Assembly (NCBI GenBank): GCA_017432485.1
Contig: JAFRJB010000133.1
Coordinates: 1 to 64,000 of the forward strand
Direction of reading: 5' to 3'
From: Clostridia bacterium
GTDB taxonomy: Bacteria; Bacillota; Clostridia; Oscillospirales; Acutalibacteraceae
Length of the DNA stretch: 64,000 nt
Within the stretch, counting starts at the first letter, position 1. Every line of letters begins with the position of its first letter. Shown piece by piece: positions 11,201 through 18,623 of this stretch. The position numbers and the translations under genes were made by a program. A model generated the notes under the pieces. The model was not told the DNA's origin. It saw nothing but the letters and a program-made list of their open reading frames with translations, and searched no databases.

Positions 11201-11536
11201 TGTTTGGTTTTCGCCGCCTTCGGAGGAAGTTTGCGCATTGGCAATCAAAGCACTTTGGTCAATGGTTTCCAAAATTTCCAATCCGAATCCCGCTTCGATA
11301 GAGGAGAGGGAGTAGGCGTTGTTTTCACCGGGTGCATAGTTAAAAAGAATTTCACCTGCTACATAATCTTCCCCTTCGGTCAGATCCTGTGCATCGGCAC
11401 CTGTTGCCAAATAGTTTTCATAGTCTGCATTTACAATGTCTTCCACACTGTCACTTTGCGCAAAAGAAAGCGGAAGAGCACTCACCAAAAGAGCAATGGT
11501 GAGGATGATTGCAAACATTTTTTTGATGTTTTTCAT
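8267..11536 (-). CDS. Secreted subtilisin-like (S8) protease with LRR and dockerin-like C-terminus
   Basis: A predicted secreted serine protease of 1089 aa, paralogous to the larger downstream gene. The signal peptide is followed by a pro-region and an S8 domain with Asp in VIDNG (near 195), His in AHGSHCAG (near 240) and Ser in GTSMATP (near 404), a complete triad. LRRs occupy about 500-650, then an Ig-like Big2-type region, a carboxypeptidase-regulatory-like module (about 935-1020) and a dockerin pair (DFNGDNVID, DIDADEMVT) at the C-terminus. I start it at MKNIKK because GGAGGT lies 8 nt upstream; the frame remains open eight codons further but the region spans that ribosome binding site. 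A good promoter lies upstream at 11576-11604. Confidence 0.9.
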   Translation of the reverse strand: MKNIKKMFAIILTIALLVSALPLSFAQSDSVEDIVNADYENYLATGADAQDLTEGEDYVAGEILFNYAPGENNAYSLSSIEAGFGLEILETIDQSALIANAQTSSEGGENQTLYRAAFDSTKASVFELCKAMNELPTVTDCEPNYTYAPDSFVMPTEISSSSSYNSMQKWYFDNMNIPSTWQTYSNLGEGTLVCVIDNGLNATHNEIKNRLWDDGNGNHGYNAEFNNHDIYGKLDGGPAHGSHCAGIIGMEASNGGLVGVAPKATIMMCNAVTSSTGYFTNANLIKSLEYAVANGADVISMSLGGYAFSFNMEKALARASYSAVILCAAGNEGLNAATALHYPSASGAVIGVMALGSGSYTNRLSDYSNYDLTGRYYQVAAPGTDIYSISALSNTTYREMTGTSMATPFMAGIAALYVAEHPTLSPAEVRSSIIRDAGEMVQGYMSDAMSYSFKKATALTMLGQTCEPATQATFNDRIVYAKVKEALAVDNPSTLTNYDLESVTHLDLSNTSFKNYSELAKFPALTYLNLAGTNMSDADAKAMVQYLPDTLQILDVSDNELTNLDFLTRYSGYLTRLTAHNNAIKNIAGVSGFTMLTEIDLASNQIKDISAVSTLTGLKYLYVPGNLIEDATPVISVKSLEEVYFGNYNPNFTDMFGELYFLSGSKGNRITSLAPFMQLSKYNNRMHYINLSYNYVQYDSQYNYRAAKLIQLLDEIGNYYDFQSIFAENVKYKLVLSPCATGALTMAQDIVFENNKNYVTLSLEGEAQKIPYSVIPEGADYRSGVTFRVKDSSVAYVDSEGFVYPVNAGSTYITLTLDSGKVRTFYVNVKDTYVLGASIMNPRTIYSAGTSYTALVYTAPCVAIRLVDQNGTGFGEYTSSGKYCYALTDSHGNNYQKWIVPLSAEAAGNYNITVKTKATDSSAFATATGSFNFPVGEAFGYEVYGNIYAYNTRFDTTISLLMEDETPLQSIKLQGGVSNSGEYRFTNVAAGTYTIKIERDGYVPYFIRHVVVDGDTLVDDNIDTPADITSLAGDFNGDNVIDFADASILLANGNYASTAAGAQNILCDIDADEMVTVSDLSIVLANMAG

Positions 11537-11575
11537 GGCAATACCTCCAAAAAAAATCAATAATATTTCAGTTAA

Positions 11576-11604
11576 ATTATATCATATTAATAATTATACA
11601 GCAA
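11576..11604 (-). promoter_or_regulatory. Sigma-A-type promoter for the protease operon
   Basis: On the minus strand TTGCTG (-35, 11599-11604) and a consensus TATAAT (-10, 11576-11581) are separated by exactly 17 bp. It lies 40 bp upstream of the start codon in the AT-rich divergent intergenic region. Confidence 0.65.
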
Positions 11605-11658
11605 TAGATATATAAATATTACAGGCGCAAAAGTAAATAAAATTTAAGGAGAAAGTTT

Positions 11659-12366
11659 ATGCAAAATGTTAAGAAACACAGATTTTCGCTGCTCAAACTG
11701 CTGCTCGTACAGGCTGTGGTGGTGAGCATTTTATTGGCAGTGCTATATGCCGTTAAAAAAGTTTCTCCGAAAGATTATGATACGATTGCCAAAAAATATG
11801 TGGATGTTGCGGAGAACGAGCAGGCAAATGAAGGTGTCAAAAAAGCCTGGAGCAAAATCAAAGCCTTCTTTGTCGATGAGAATAATCAGAAGCAATCCAC
11901 CGAACAAGCCGGCGGTAAGGATGAAGATGTCAACGGGAATCGTTACCCCGATAATTGTACAGCTTCCAAATATGTGATCTCGGAAAATATTTGCCGCCCG
12001 GCACAGGGAAAGATTTCTTCGCCCTTCGGTTACAGAATCAACCCGGTCAGCGAAAAATTGAGTTTCCATACCGGCATTGATATCGCCGCAGACAGCGGCG
12101 ATAAAGTTAGCGCTGCCTACTATGGAATTGTTGAAGAAGCAGGGGAAGACGATGTGTACGGTAAATACATAAAAATCAATCACGGCAACGGCATTCAAAC
12201 CTTCTATGCGCACTGTTCCCGCTTATATGTCGCGGTTGGCGATAAAGTTGATGCGGGCGAAACCGTTGCGCTGGTCGGCTCCACCGGCTGGTCAACAGGA
12301 CCGCACCTGCATTTTGCGATTATCATTAACGGGATTTACTGCAACCCGACATATGTGATAGATTAA
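11659..12366 (+). CDS. Membrane-anchored M23 (LytM-type) metallopeptidase, SpoIVFA/SpoIIQ-like
   Basis: A 235-aa protein with one N-terminal membrane segment (about residues 12-27), a charged linker and a C-terminal M23 domain. Zinc-binding motifs HTGID (near 137) and HLHF (near 216) are both present, so the domain may be catalytically active, unlike degenerate LytM proteins. AAGGAG precedes the ATG. The stop codon overlaps the start of an M50 protease gene by one base. That arrangement matches the SpoIVFA-SpoIVFB pair of endospore formers, where the M23-like partner tethers and regulates the intramembrane protease that activates pro-sigma-K. The sporulation role is inferred from synteny; a cell-wall hydrolase remains possible. 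Confidence 0.8.
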   Translation: MQNVKKHRFSLLKLLLVQAVVVSILLAVLYAVKKVSPKDYDTIAKKYVDVAENEQANEGVKKAWSKIKAFFVDENNQKQSTEQAGGKDEDVNGNRYPDNCTASKYVISENICRPAQGKISSPFGYRINPVSEKLSFHTGIDIAADSGDKVSAAYYGIVEEAGEDDVYGKYIKINHGNGIQTFYAHCSRLYVAVGDKVDAGETVALVGSTGWSTGPHLHFAIIINGIYCNPTYVID

Positions 12367-12974
12367 TGCGTTTTTCTATTGGCGGGGTTCGCATTGAAAT
12401 ATCTTTTTTATTCTGCATTTTGCTCAGCTGTCTTGTTTTATTTGATCGCGGTGTATTTCTTTTTGCTTTTTTGATGGTGTGCGTTCATGAGATCGCGCAC
12501 CTTTTTGCGATGCTATTATTCGGCGTGAAAATTGACGGCATAGCGCTCGAACCGTTTGGGATACTCATCAAAAAAGAATTGAAAGCATTGTTGTACTATC
12601 AAAATATGTGTATTGTTTTTGCGGGTTGTTTTGCCAATTTTTTGTTAGCAGGCATCTGTATATTTTTGTACTGTTTTTTTGAGAAAAACAACATTTTTAT
12701 GCGGTTTTTTTCCATCAATATTGCGTTGGCTGTTTTCAATCTTTTACCGATTACCGGGCTTGATGGCGGGCAGGCACTGCAATTAATGATCGCTCATTAT
12801 AGAAGTGCAAAAAATGCTGAAATTATAGGGAAAATTGCTTCTTCAATAGGTTGTGTTTTACTTTTAATTTTCGGTATGATAATATGCTTTAAAATACGAT
12901 TAAATCCCTCCTTGTGCTTTCTTTCTCTGTTTCTGCTCATAGAAACTTTTACCCGCCGTACACAAAGCGATTGA
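12366..12974 (+). CDS. M50 site-2 intramembrane metalloprotease, SpoIVFB-like
   Basis: A polytopic membrane protein of 202 aa with the zinc motif HEIAH (near residue 41, within a membrane segment) and the second metal motif NLLPITGLDGG (about 131-141), the two hallmarks of site-2 proteases. Its short length and position directly after an M23 protein (TAATG overlap) favour a SpoIVFB-type processing enzyme over a general RseP-type protease; there is no PDZ domain. Expected activity is intramembrane cleavage of a pro-sigma factor. No sigma factor gene is in the window, so the substrate is inferred only. Confidence 0.82.
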   Translation: MRFSIGGVRIEISFLFCILLSCLVLFDRGVFLFAFLMVCVHEIAHLFAMLLFGVKIDGIALEPFGILIKKELKALLYYQNMCIVFAGCFANFLLAGICIFLYCFFEKNNIFMRFFSINIALAVFNLLPITGLDGGQALQLMIAHYRSAKNAEIIGKIASSIGCVLLLIFGMIICFKIRLNPSLCFLSLFLLIETFTRRTQSD

Positions 12975-13033
12975 AAAAGTGCACTTATTCATTTATAATA
13001 GTGTTATCTTGGAAGTCCGAAACGGGAGTTATT

Positions 13034-14887
13034 ATGAGAAGCAAACAAATAGAAAAAATACTGCCCTTTGTGCAAAAACCGGCGCGGTATACAGGCGGTG
13101 AACCGAATAGCGTTGTGAAAGAGAAAACGCAAGTAGATGTGCGCTTTGCTTTCTGTTTTCCGGATAAGTATGAAATCGGGATGTCGCACCTTGGCATGAA
13201 AATTCTTTACGGTCTGCTCAATGAAATGCCCGGCGTTTGGTGCGAGCGCTGTTTTGCGCCTGATATTGATATGGAAGAAATCATGCGCACAGAGGGTATC
13301 GAGCTTTTTGCGCTCGAAAGCGGCGATGCGCTCAAAGACTTTGATTTTATCGGTTTTACCCTGCAATATGAAATGTGCTACACCAATGTGCTTAATATGC
13401 TCTCTTTAGCGGGAATACCGCTGTTAAGTAAAGACAGAGAAGGGCTGCAAAATATCGTGATTATGGGCGGTCCTTGTGTCTGTAATCCGGAACCGATTGC
13501 GGATTTTGCCGATGTGATTTGCCTTGGTGAAGGCGAAGAACTGCTGCCGGAAGTGGTCGAATGTTACCGCCGCTGTAAGCAAAACGGTGAGAGCAGAGCC
13601 GAATTTTTAAGGAAAGCCGCACAGATTGAAGGCGTTTATATTCCCTCATTTTATGAAGTGGAGTATTACGAGGATAATACGGTTAAAGAGGTTATTCCGA
13701 AATACGATTTTGTGCCTGCAACTGTCAAAAAGCGCGTTGTGGCGGATTTAGATAAGATGTATTTTCCCGAAACCTTTGTGGTACCTTTCGTGCAGGCGGT
13801 GCACGACAGGGCAACAGCGGAAGTATTTCGCGGCTGCATTCGCGGCTGCCGCTTCTGTCAGGCGGGGTTTATTTATAGACCGATTCGAGAGAAATCCAGC
13901 GAAACGGTGCGCAGGCAGTCAAACACTTTGTGCGAAAATACAGGTTACGAAGAACTGTCGCTATGCTCTTTAAGCACAAGTGATTACTCTGATATTGAAA
14001 CGCTACTGAGTGAACTGATTGACGATTGCGAGGCGGAGAAGGTTAATTTGTCGCTGCCGTCACTGCGTGTGGATAATTTTTCCGAAAGCCTTGCCGAAAA
14101 ATTGGCAAAAGTGCGCCGCAGCGGTTTAACCTTTGCGCCCGAAGCGGGCACCCAGCGCCTGCGCGATGCGATTAATAAAAATGTGAGTGAAGAAGAACTG
14201 ATGAACACCTGCCGCAAAGCTTTTTTAGGCGGGTGGACATTGGTCAAACTATACTTTATGATGGGCTTGCCTACGGAAACCGAAGAAGATGTGGCGGGCA
14301 TTTCCGCACTTGCCGATAAAGTGGCGGAACTGTTTTATCAGCTTCCGGACAGACCGAAGGGGCGCAATGTCAGCATCAATGTCAGCTGTGCATCGTTTAT
14401 CCCGAAGCCTTTTACACCCTTCCAATGGGAAGCGGCGGACGACAGCGAGACGTTAGAGCGCAAAAAAGAAATACTACTCTCTGCCAATAAATCCAAGCGC
14501 GTTTCCATTTCCTACAACAACAGCACCGATACACTCATTGAAGCGGTGCTTGCCAAGGGCTCGCGCAAATTATGCCCGGTAGTATTGCAGGCATTTCAGA
14601 ATGGTTGTAAGTTTGATTCCTGGGATGAATATTTTAATTATGAAGGCTGGCAAAAAGCGTTTGAAAGCTGCGGTGTAGACCCGAAATTCTTTGCCAACCG
14701 CAAAATTCCCTTTGATGAGGTATTACCTTGGGATCACCTTGATTACAGTATTCGCAAGGACTATTTAATCAGCGAGAACAAAAAGGCGCATGAGAGCATT
14801 ACCAGCCCTCATTGCCGCCAAAAATGTGCCGCTTGCGGGGCGGACAAGCTGTCGGGAGGTGTGTGCCATGCGCGAAGTAAGGCTTGA
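13034..14887 (+). CDS. Radical SAM protein of the YgiQ-like/TIGR03960 type
   Basis: A 617-aa radical SAM protein. The 4Fe-4S motif CIRGCRFC (CxxxCxxC, about residues 268-275) is intact and preceded by a cobalamin-binding-like N-terminal region (SHLGMKILYGLLN, GGPCVCNPEPIADFAD). A Cys cluster near the C-terminus (CRQKCAACG) may bind a further cluster. I start at MRSKQIEK, where GGGAG lies a few bases upstream; an upstream in-frame ATG at 12914 would run into the M50 gene. The gene overlaps its DUF2344 partner by 20 nt. These two proteins usually occur together in Firmicutes and their reaction is not established; a role in RNA or ribosome modification is only a guess. Confidence 0.85.
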   Translation: MRSKQIEKILPFVQKPARYTGGEPNSVVKEKTQVDVRFAFCFPDKYEIGMSHLGMKILYGLLNEMPGVWCERCFAPDIDMEEIMRTEGIELFALESGDALKDFDFIGFTLQYEMCYTNVLNMLSLAGIPLLSKDREGLQNIVIMGGPCVCNPEPIADFADVICLGEGEELLPEVVECYRRCKQNGESRAEFLRKAAQIEGVYIPSFYEVEYYEDNTVKEVIPKYDFVPATVKKRVVADLDKMYFPETFVVPFVQAVHDRATAEVFRGCIRGCRFCQAGFIYRPIREKSSETVRRQSNTLCENTGYEELSLCSLSTSDYSDIETLLSELIDDCEAEKVNLSLPSLRVDNFSESLAEKLAKVRRSGLTFAPEAGTQRLRDAINKNVSEEELMNTCRKAFLGGWTLVKLYFMMGLPTETEEDVAGISALADKVAELFYQLPDRPKGRNVSINVSCASFIPKPFTPFQWEAADDSETLERKKEILLSANKSKRVSISYNNSTDTLIEAVLAKGSRKLCPVVLQAFQNGCKFDSWDEYFNYEGWQKAFESCGVDPKFFANRKIPFDEVLPWDHLDYSIRKDYLISENKKAHESITSPHCRQKCAACGADKLSGGVCHARSKA

Positions 14888-15536
14888 TTACACCAAGTGC
14901 GGTAACGCCAAGTACATCTCCCATCTGGATTTGAACCGCGTCTTTTTTCGTGCGGTGCGCAGCGCGCACATTCCGATTTGGTTTACGGAAGGCTACAATC
15001 CGAAACCCTATTTTCGCTATGCGCAAAGCCTGCCTTTAGGAATTGAGAGTTTCTGCGAAAGCTTGGATATTCGCTTGTTGGATGACAATCTTTCCAACAG
15101 CGAACTCAAGGCAAAGCTCAATGCGGTATTGCCGGAAGGCATAGAAATTCTGCGCGTGCACGAGCCGAAAATGAAGCCGCAGGAAATCTATGCTGCGGTG
15201 TATGAACTACGCTACGAACTTGCAGATGTATCGCAAGCTGCCGTACAAATCGAAGCGGTGCTCGGCGGCGAAGCGCTATATGTAAGCAAAAAAGTCAAGC
15301 ACGGCAGAAAAAAAGTGGAAGAAGATGTGGATGTGCTGCCGAATGTCATCACATACGCATTGGAAGAAGAGCAGGGAAAACTGCTCTTGAGATTGCTTGC
15401 AACTGCCTCTCAAAACAATACGCTCAATGTCTTTTTATTCGCCGCTGCGTTGGAAAAAGCAGCAGGGTTCGACTATGAAGCGCGCAGCATTACCAAGTGT
15501 TGCGTGGTCAATGAAATGTATCGTTATTTTAAATAA
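14868..15536 (+). CDS. DUF2344 (TIGR03936-type) partner of the radical SAM protein
   Basis: A 222-aa soluble protein. The N-terminus (LDYTKCGNAKYISHLDLNRV, then FTEGYNPKPYFRYAQSLPLG) matches the DUF2344 family, found either fused to or next to TIGR03960 radical SAM proteins. The start at MREVRLDY is set by GGGAGGT 8 nt upstream; it overlaps the preceding gene by 20 nt, indicating translational coupling. The molecular function is unknown. Co-occurrence suggests it supplies substrate recognition for the radical SAM enzyme. Confidence 0.82.
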   Translation: MREVRLDYTKCGNAKYISHLDLNRVFFRAVRSAHIPIWFTEGYNPKPYFRYAQSLPLGIESFCESLDIRLLDDNLSNSELKAKLNAVLPEGIEILRVHEPKMKPQEIYAAVYELRYELADVSQAAVQIEAVLGGEALYVSKKVKHGRKKVEEDVDVLPNVITYALEEEQGKLLLRLLATASQNNTLNVFLFAAALEKAAGFDYEARSITKCCVVNEMYRYFK

Positions 15537-15559
15537 ATTACGTGTTTACAAAAAAATGC

Positions 15560-15588
15560 TTGATTATTTTAAAAGCATATGCTAATAT
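15560..15588 (+). promoter_or_regulatory. Sigma-A-type promoter for rplS
   Basis: TTGATT (15560-15565), a 17-bp spacer and TAATAT (15583-15588), preceded by TG one base upstream of the -10 (extended -10). Transcription would begin near 15595, leaving a leader of about 150 nt before rplS. Confidence 0.7.
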
Positions 15589-15594
15589 ATACAG

Positions 15595-15738
15595 GCTGAG
15601 TTTTGGAACGCATTGCCAAAACCGGCATGCATTTTGTTTCCGCCGAAGTCAATTCGGTGCGGTTAGTGCCTTAGGCATTAAAAAGGCGAGTCCTCTGCAG
15701 CAATAGCTTTATTGATGCACGAACGCCTGAATTATGGG
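15595..15738 (+). promoter_or_regulatory. Structured 5' leader of rplS, possible L19 autoregulatory leader
   Basis: About 150 nt of untranslated leader precede rplS. It contains short inverted repeats such as TGCC-TTA-GGCA (near 15667-15677) and no good ORF. Autoregulatory L19 leaders are known in Firmicutes. I could not match this one to the published consensus by eye, so the assignment rests on position, length and local structure. Confidence 0.4.
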
Positions 15739-15749
15739 AGGAAATAACG

Positions 15750-16091
15750 ATGGATGCTTTGAAAATGATGTCAGCGGATTCCTGCAAAAAGGAAGTACCT
15801 GCGTTTAACATCGGTGATACCATTCGTATCGAAGTGAGAATTACCGAAGGTTCCAGGTCCAGATTGCAGGCTTTCGAAGGTACCGTGATTGCCAAGAAGG
15901 GCAGCGGTGTTTCCGAAACATTCACAGTGCGCCGTATTTCTTACGGTGTCGGTGTTGAAAGAGTGTTCCCGCTCCATTCACCGAATGTGGAAAGCATTAA
16001 AGTAGTGCGCCGCGGTAAAGTGCGCCGCAGCAAGCTGTATTATCTGCGCGATAGAGTCGGTAAGGCTGCTAAAGTTAAGCAGGCGCTTTAA
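15750..16091 (+). CDS. rplS: Large ribosomal subunit protein bL19
   Basis: A 113-aa protein of normal length for bL19, with the family segments [44 protein letters not shown] and [14 protein letters not shown]. It sits at the 30S-50S interface. A strong GGGAGGAAA ribosome binding site precedes the ATG. The gene starts a run (rplS-lepB-rbgA-rnhB-yraN) conserved in many Firmicutes. A terminator-like hairpin follows before lepB, so the neighbours are probably transcribed at a lower level by readthrough or from their own promoter. Confidence 0.97.
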   Translation: MDALKMMSADSCKKEVPAFNIGDTIRIEVRITEGSRSRLQAFEGTVIAKKGSGVSETFTVRRISYGVGVERVFPLHSPNVESIKVVRRGKVRRSKLYYLRDRVGKAAKVKQAL

Positions 16092-16149
16092 TGCGAAGTG
16101 TGCTTGTTAAAATAAATGCGGTTTTAACAGCACTTTGTGTAACAAAGAG

Positions 16150-16203
16150 GGGATGCCGGGGGTCTTGACTGCTTCGCAGTGAAGGCGCTGCATCCCGTTT
16201 TTG
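16150..16203 (+). terminator. Intrinsic terminator after rplS
   Basis: GGGATGC (16150-16156) pairs with GCATCCC (16190-16196), with an inner ACTGC-TTC-GCAGT stem, followed by GTTTTTG. It lies 59 bp after the rplS stop and would insulate the strongly expressed ribosomal protein gene from lepB. Confidence 0.65.
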
Positions 16204-16231
16204 CTACAATTATTGATTTAGGAGATTTGTG

Positions 16232-16774
16232 ATGACTGAAAAAAGCAAAAAGAGCAACTTTATTGCAGGTGCTTTGGATATTGTGGAAATCATTGTGCAG
16301 GCATTGGTGATTATTTTTATCATCTTTACTTTCTGTTTCCGTATTTCCGGCGTGGTCGGGCAATCGATGGAGCCGACTTTGCAAAACAACGATTGGCTGG
16401 TGCTTTCGAATGTAAAATACCAACCTAAACAAGGCGATATTGTTGTCATCACACAGCCGACAGCGGCAAATGAACCGCTCATCAAGCGCGTTATTGCCAC
16501 CGAGGGGCAGGTAGTCGATATCAATTTTGATACCGGCGAAGTGAAGGTAGACGGGGAAGTGCTGCAGGAAGATTACATTGCTGCGCCCACATTCAGAAGC
16601 TTCGATGTGCAGTTCCCGCACACGGTGAAAGCCGGTTGTGTATTCTGCATGGGTGATAATCGTAATGAATCGTGGGACTGCCGCGATTCCGGCATCGGCG
16701 ACATTGATGTGCGCTATATTATCGGTGAAGCAAATTTCCGCCTTTTACCCTTTGGTAAGTTCAAAATAGGTTAA
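16232..16774 (+). CDS. lepB: Signal peptidase I
   Basis: A type I signal peptidase of 180 aa that removes signal peptides from exported proteins at the outer face of the membrane. One N-terminal membrane segment (about 18-36) is followed by the catalytic Ser in GQSMEPT (near 45), the catalytic Lys in IKRVIA (near 85) and the conserved GDNRNESWDCRDSG box. The length is typical of the SipS group. I choose the ATG at 16232 (6 nt after GGAGA) over the adjacent GTG. This enzyme would process the large secreted proteins of this window. Confidence 0.95.
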   Translation: MTEKSKKSNFIAGALDIVEIIVQALVIIFIIFTFCFRISGVVGQSMEPTLQNNDWLVLSNVKYQPKQGDIVVITQPTAANEPLIKRVIATEGQVVDINFDTGEVKVDGEVLQEDYIAAPTFRSFDVQFPHTVKAGCVFCMGDNRNESWDCRDSGIGDIDVRYIIGEANFRLLPFGKFKIG

Positions 16775-16776
16775 GT

Positions 16777-17652
16777 ATGGCTGATTCTATTAAAACAACC
16801 GTGCAGTGGTTTCCGGGGCATATGGCAAAGACCCGCCGGCAAATCGGCGAGGCGCTCAAACTTGTCGATGCCGTTACGGAAATCCGCGATGCCAGGCTGC
16901 CCGAGTCTTCAAAAAACCCGGAGATAGACAGCATCATCAGCGGCAAACCGCGCATTATTCTGCTTAATAAGGCAGATTATGCGGATGAAAATGCCACTGC
17001 CAAGTGGATATCATATTACCAACAACAAGGCATTTATGCACTTGCCGTGGATTGCAGAATCGGTAAGGGGCTGAATGCCTATTTACCTTTAGTCAAAAAA
17101 GTTCTCGCGCCTGTCATTGAAAAAAACAACCAAAAAGGTATGGCAGGCAAATCGCTGCGCTTAATGGTGGTCGGCATTCCGAATGTCGGCAAATCCTCAT
17201 TTATTAACCGTATGGCAAAAAACGGCAAGGCAAAAGTTGCCGATATGCCCGGTGTCACGCGCGCCAACCAGTGGTTTGTCATTGGTAAGGGCGTGGAACT
17301 GTTAGACACACCCGGTGTCTTGTGGCCGAAATTTGAGGATAAAGCGGTTGGCGACAAACTCGCTTTTACCGGTGCTATCAAGAGCGAGGTGCTTGACAGT
17401 GAAACCATGGCACTGCGCCTGATTGATTACATTAAAGATTACTATGCGCCGCGGCTGTGCGAGCGCTATAAATTAGAGAGTATTGAAGGGCTTGATTCCT
17501 GGGAAATTCTTGAAGCTATCGGCAGAAAACGCGGTATGCTCATCAGCGGCGGTGAAGTCGATACCGAGCGCGCAAGCGTGACCCTGCTCGATGAATTCAG
17601 AAAGGGAAAACTCGGGAAATTCACTTTTGAAATGCCGGAGGATTTTGCATGA
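16777..17652 (+). CDS. rbgA: Ribosome biogenesis GTPase RbgA/YlqF
   Basis: A circularly permuted GTPase of 291 aa needed for late assembly of the 50S subunit. The permuted motif order is visible: G4 LLNKAD (near 64) comes before G1 GIPNVGKSS (near 133) and G3 DTPG (near 177). The N-terminal PGHMAKTRRQ and the C-terminal helical domain fit RbgA. It begins two bases after the lepB stop and overlaps rnhB by 4 nt (ATGA), so it is translated in a coupled operon. Confidence 0.95.
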   Translation: MADSIKTTVQWFPGHMAKTRRQIGEALKLVDAVTEIRDARLPESSKNPEIDSIISGKPRIILLNKADYADENATAKWISYYQQQGIYALAVDCRIGKGLNAYLPLVKKVLAPVIEKNNQKGMAGKSLRLMVVGIPNVGKSSFINRMAKNGKAKVADMPGVTRANQWFVIGKGVELLDTPGVLWPKFEDKAVGDKLAFTGAIKSEVLDSETMALRLIDYIKDYYAPRLCERYKLESIEGLDSWEILEAIGRKRGMLISGGEVDTERASVTLLDEFRKGKLGKFTFEMPEDFA

Positions 17653-18254
17653 ATTGGCTTGCCTATGAAGAAGAAGCCTTAGCCGAAGGCTATGAAGTGG
17701 TGTGCGGTATTGACGAAGCGGGCAGAGGTCCGCTGGCGGGTCCCGTGTGCGCCGCTTGTGTGGTGTTACCCAAAGGCATGGTACTCGAAGGGGTCAATGA
17801 CTCCAAGAAACTCAGTGAAAAAAAGCGCGATGCGCTTTATGATGTCATCAAGGAACAGGCGCTTGACTACGGCATTGCCTTTGCAAGCGAAAAAGAAATT
17901 GATGAAATCAATATTTTACAAGCTACCTTTTTGGCAATGCGCCGTGCGGTGGAAAAGCTGCAGAAGGTGCAGCCCGATATTGCGCTTATTGACGGCAATA
18001 AAACCCCCGGCTTAGCTATTGCCGAGAGGTGTATTATTAAAGGCGACGGGAAGAGCGCCAATATTGCGGCGGCTTCCATTCTCGCCAAGGTGACAAGAGA
18101 CAGATATATGCTGGACTTGGCAAAACAGTACCCGCAATATCAGTTTGAAAAGCATAAGGGCTACGGCACCAAACTGCACTACGAAATGATTGAGAAATAC
18201 GGTGTCAGTGACATTCACAGAAGGTCATTTCTCAAGAAGATTTTGGAAAAATGA
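17649..18254 (+). CDS. rnhB: Ribonuclease HII
   Basis: A 201-aa RNase HII that nicks RNA/DNA hybrids and removes misincorporated ribonucleotides from DNA. The signature GIDEAGRGPLAGPV (near 20-33) carries the catalytic Asp-Glu pair; further acidic residues are in ALIDGN and AAASILAKVTRD. The C-terminal HKGYGTKLHYE is also typical. It overlaps rbgA and yraN by 4 nt on each side, a common arrangement in Firmicutes. Confidence 0.96.
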   Translation: MNWLAYEEEALAEGYEVVCGIDEAGRGPLAGPVCAACVVLPKGMVLEGVNDSKKLSEKKRDALYDVIKEQALDYGIAFASEKEIDEINILQATFLAMRRAVEKLQKVQPDIALIDGNKTPGLAIAERCIIKGDGKSANIAAASILAKVTRDRYMLDLAKQYPQYQFEKHKGYGTKLHYEMIEKYGVSDIHRRSFLKKILEK

Positions 18255-18610
18255 ACGAGGCAGGAGAGTGGGGCGAAATCTATGTTGCCCGCTATTTGAG
18301 AGAAAAAGGCTACGATATTGCAGCCACCAATTTTCGCTGCCGTTTCGGCGAAGCGGATATTATCAGTTTCCATAAAAAAACACTTGTCATTACGGAAGTG
18401 AAAGCCAGAAGCGGTCACAGCATTGCGCAACCTGCTGAATTTGTGGGGGTTGAAAAACAGCGCAAATTGGCATTGACGGCGGCTTCCTTTGCTTCGCGGC
18501 AAAAGTTCGATTGCCCCATTCGTTTTGATGTGGCAGAAGTGTATTTTCCCGAAGCAAACAACTATAAGGTATATAAAATAAACTATATCATAGATGCATT
18601 TCGCGTTTAG
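18251..18610 (+). CDS. YraN/UPF0102 family nuclease-fold protein
   Basis: A 119-aa protein of the UPF0102 family with a restriction-endonuclease-like fold. GEIYVARYLREKGYDI, NFRCRFGEADIIS and VITEVKAR contain the E...D...ExK-type catalytic arrangement of this fold. The biological substrate is not established; the frequent link to rnhB suggests DNA recombination or repair. It overlaps rnhB by 4 nt and is followed 13 nt later by thrC. Confidence 0.9.
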   Translation: MNEAGEWGEIYVARYLREKGYDIAATNFRCRFGEADIISFHKKTLVITEVKARSGHSIAQPAEFVGVEKQRKLALTAASFASRQKFDCPIRFDVAEVYFPEANNYKVYKINYIIDAFRV

Positions 18611-18623
18611 AAAGGCGGATTAT

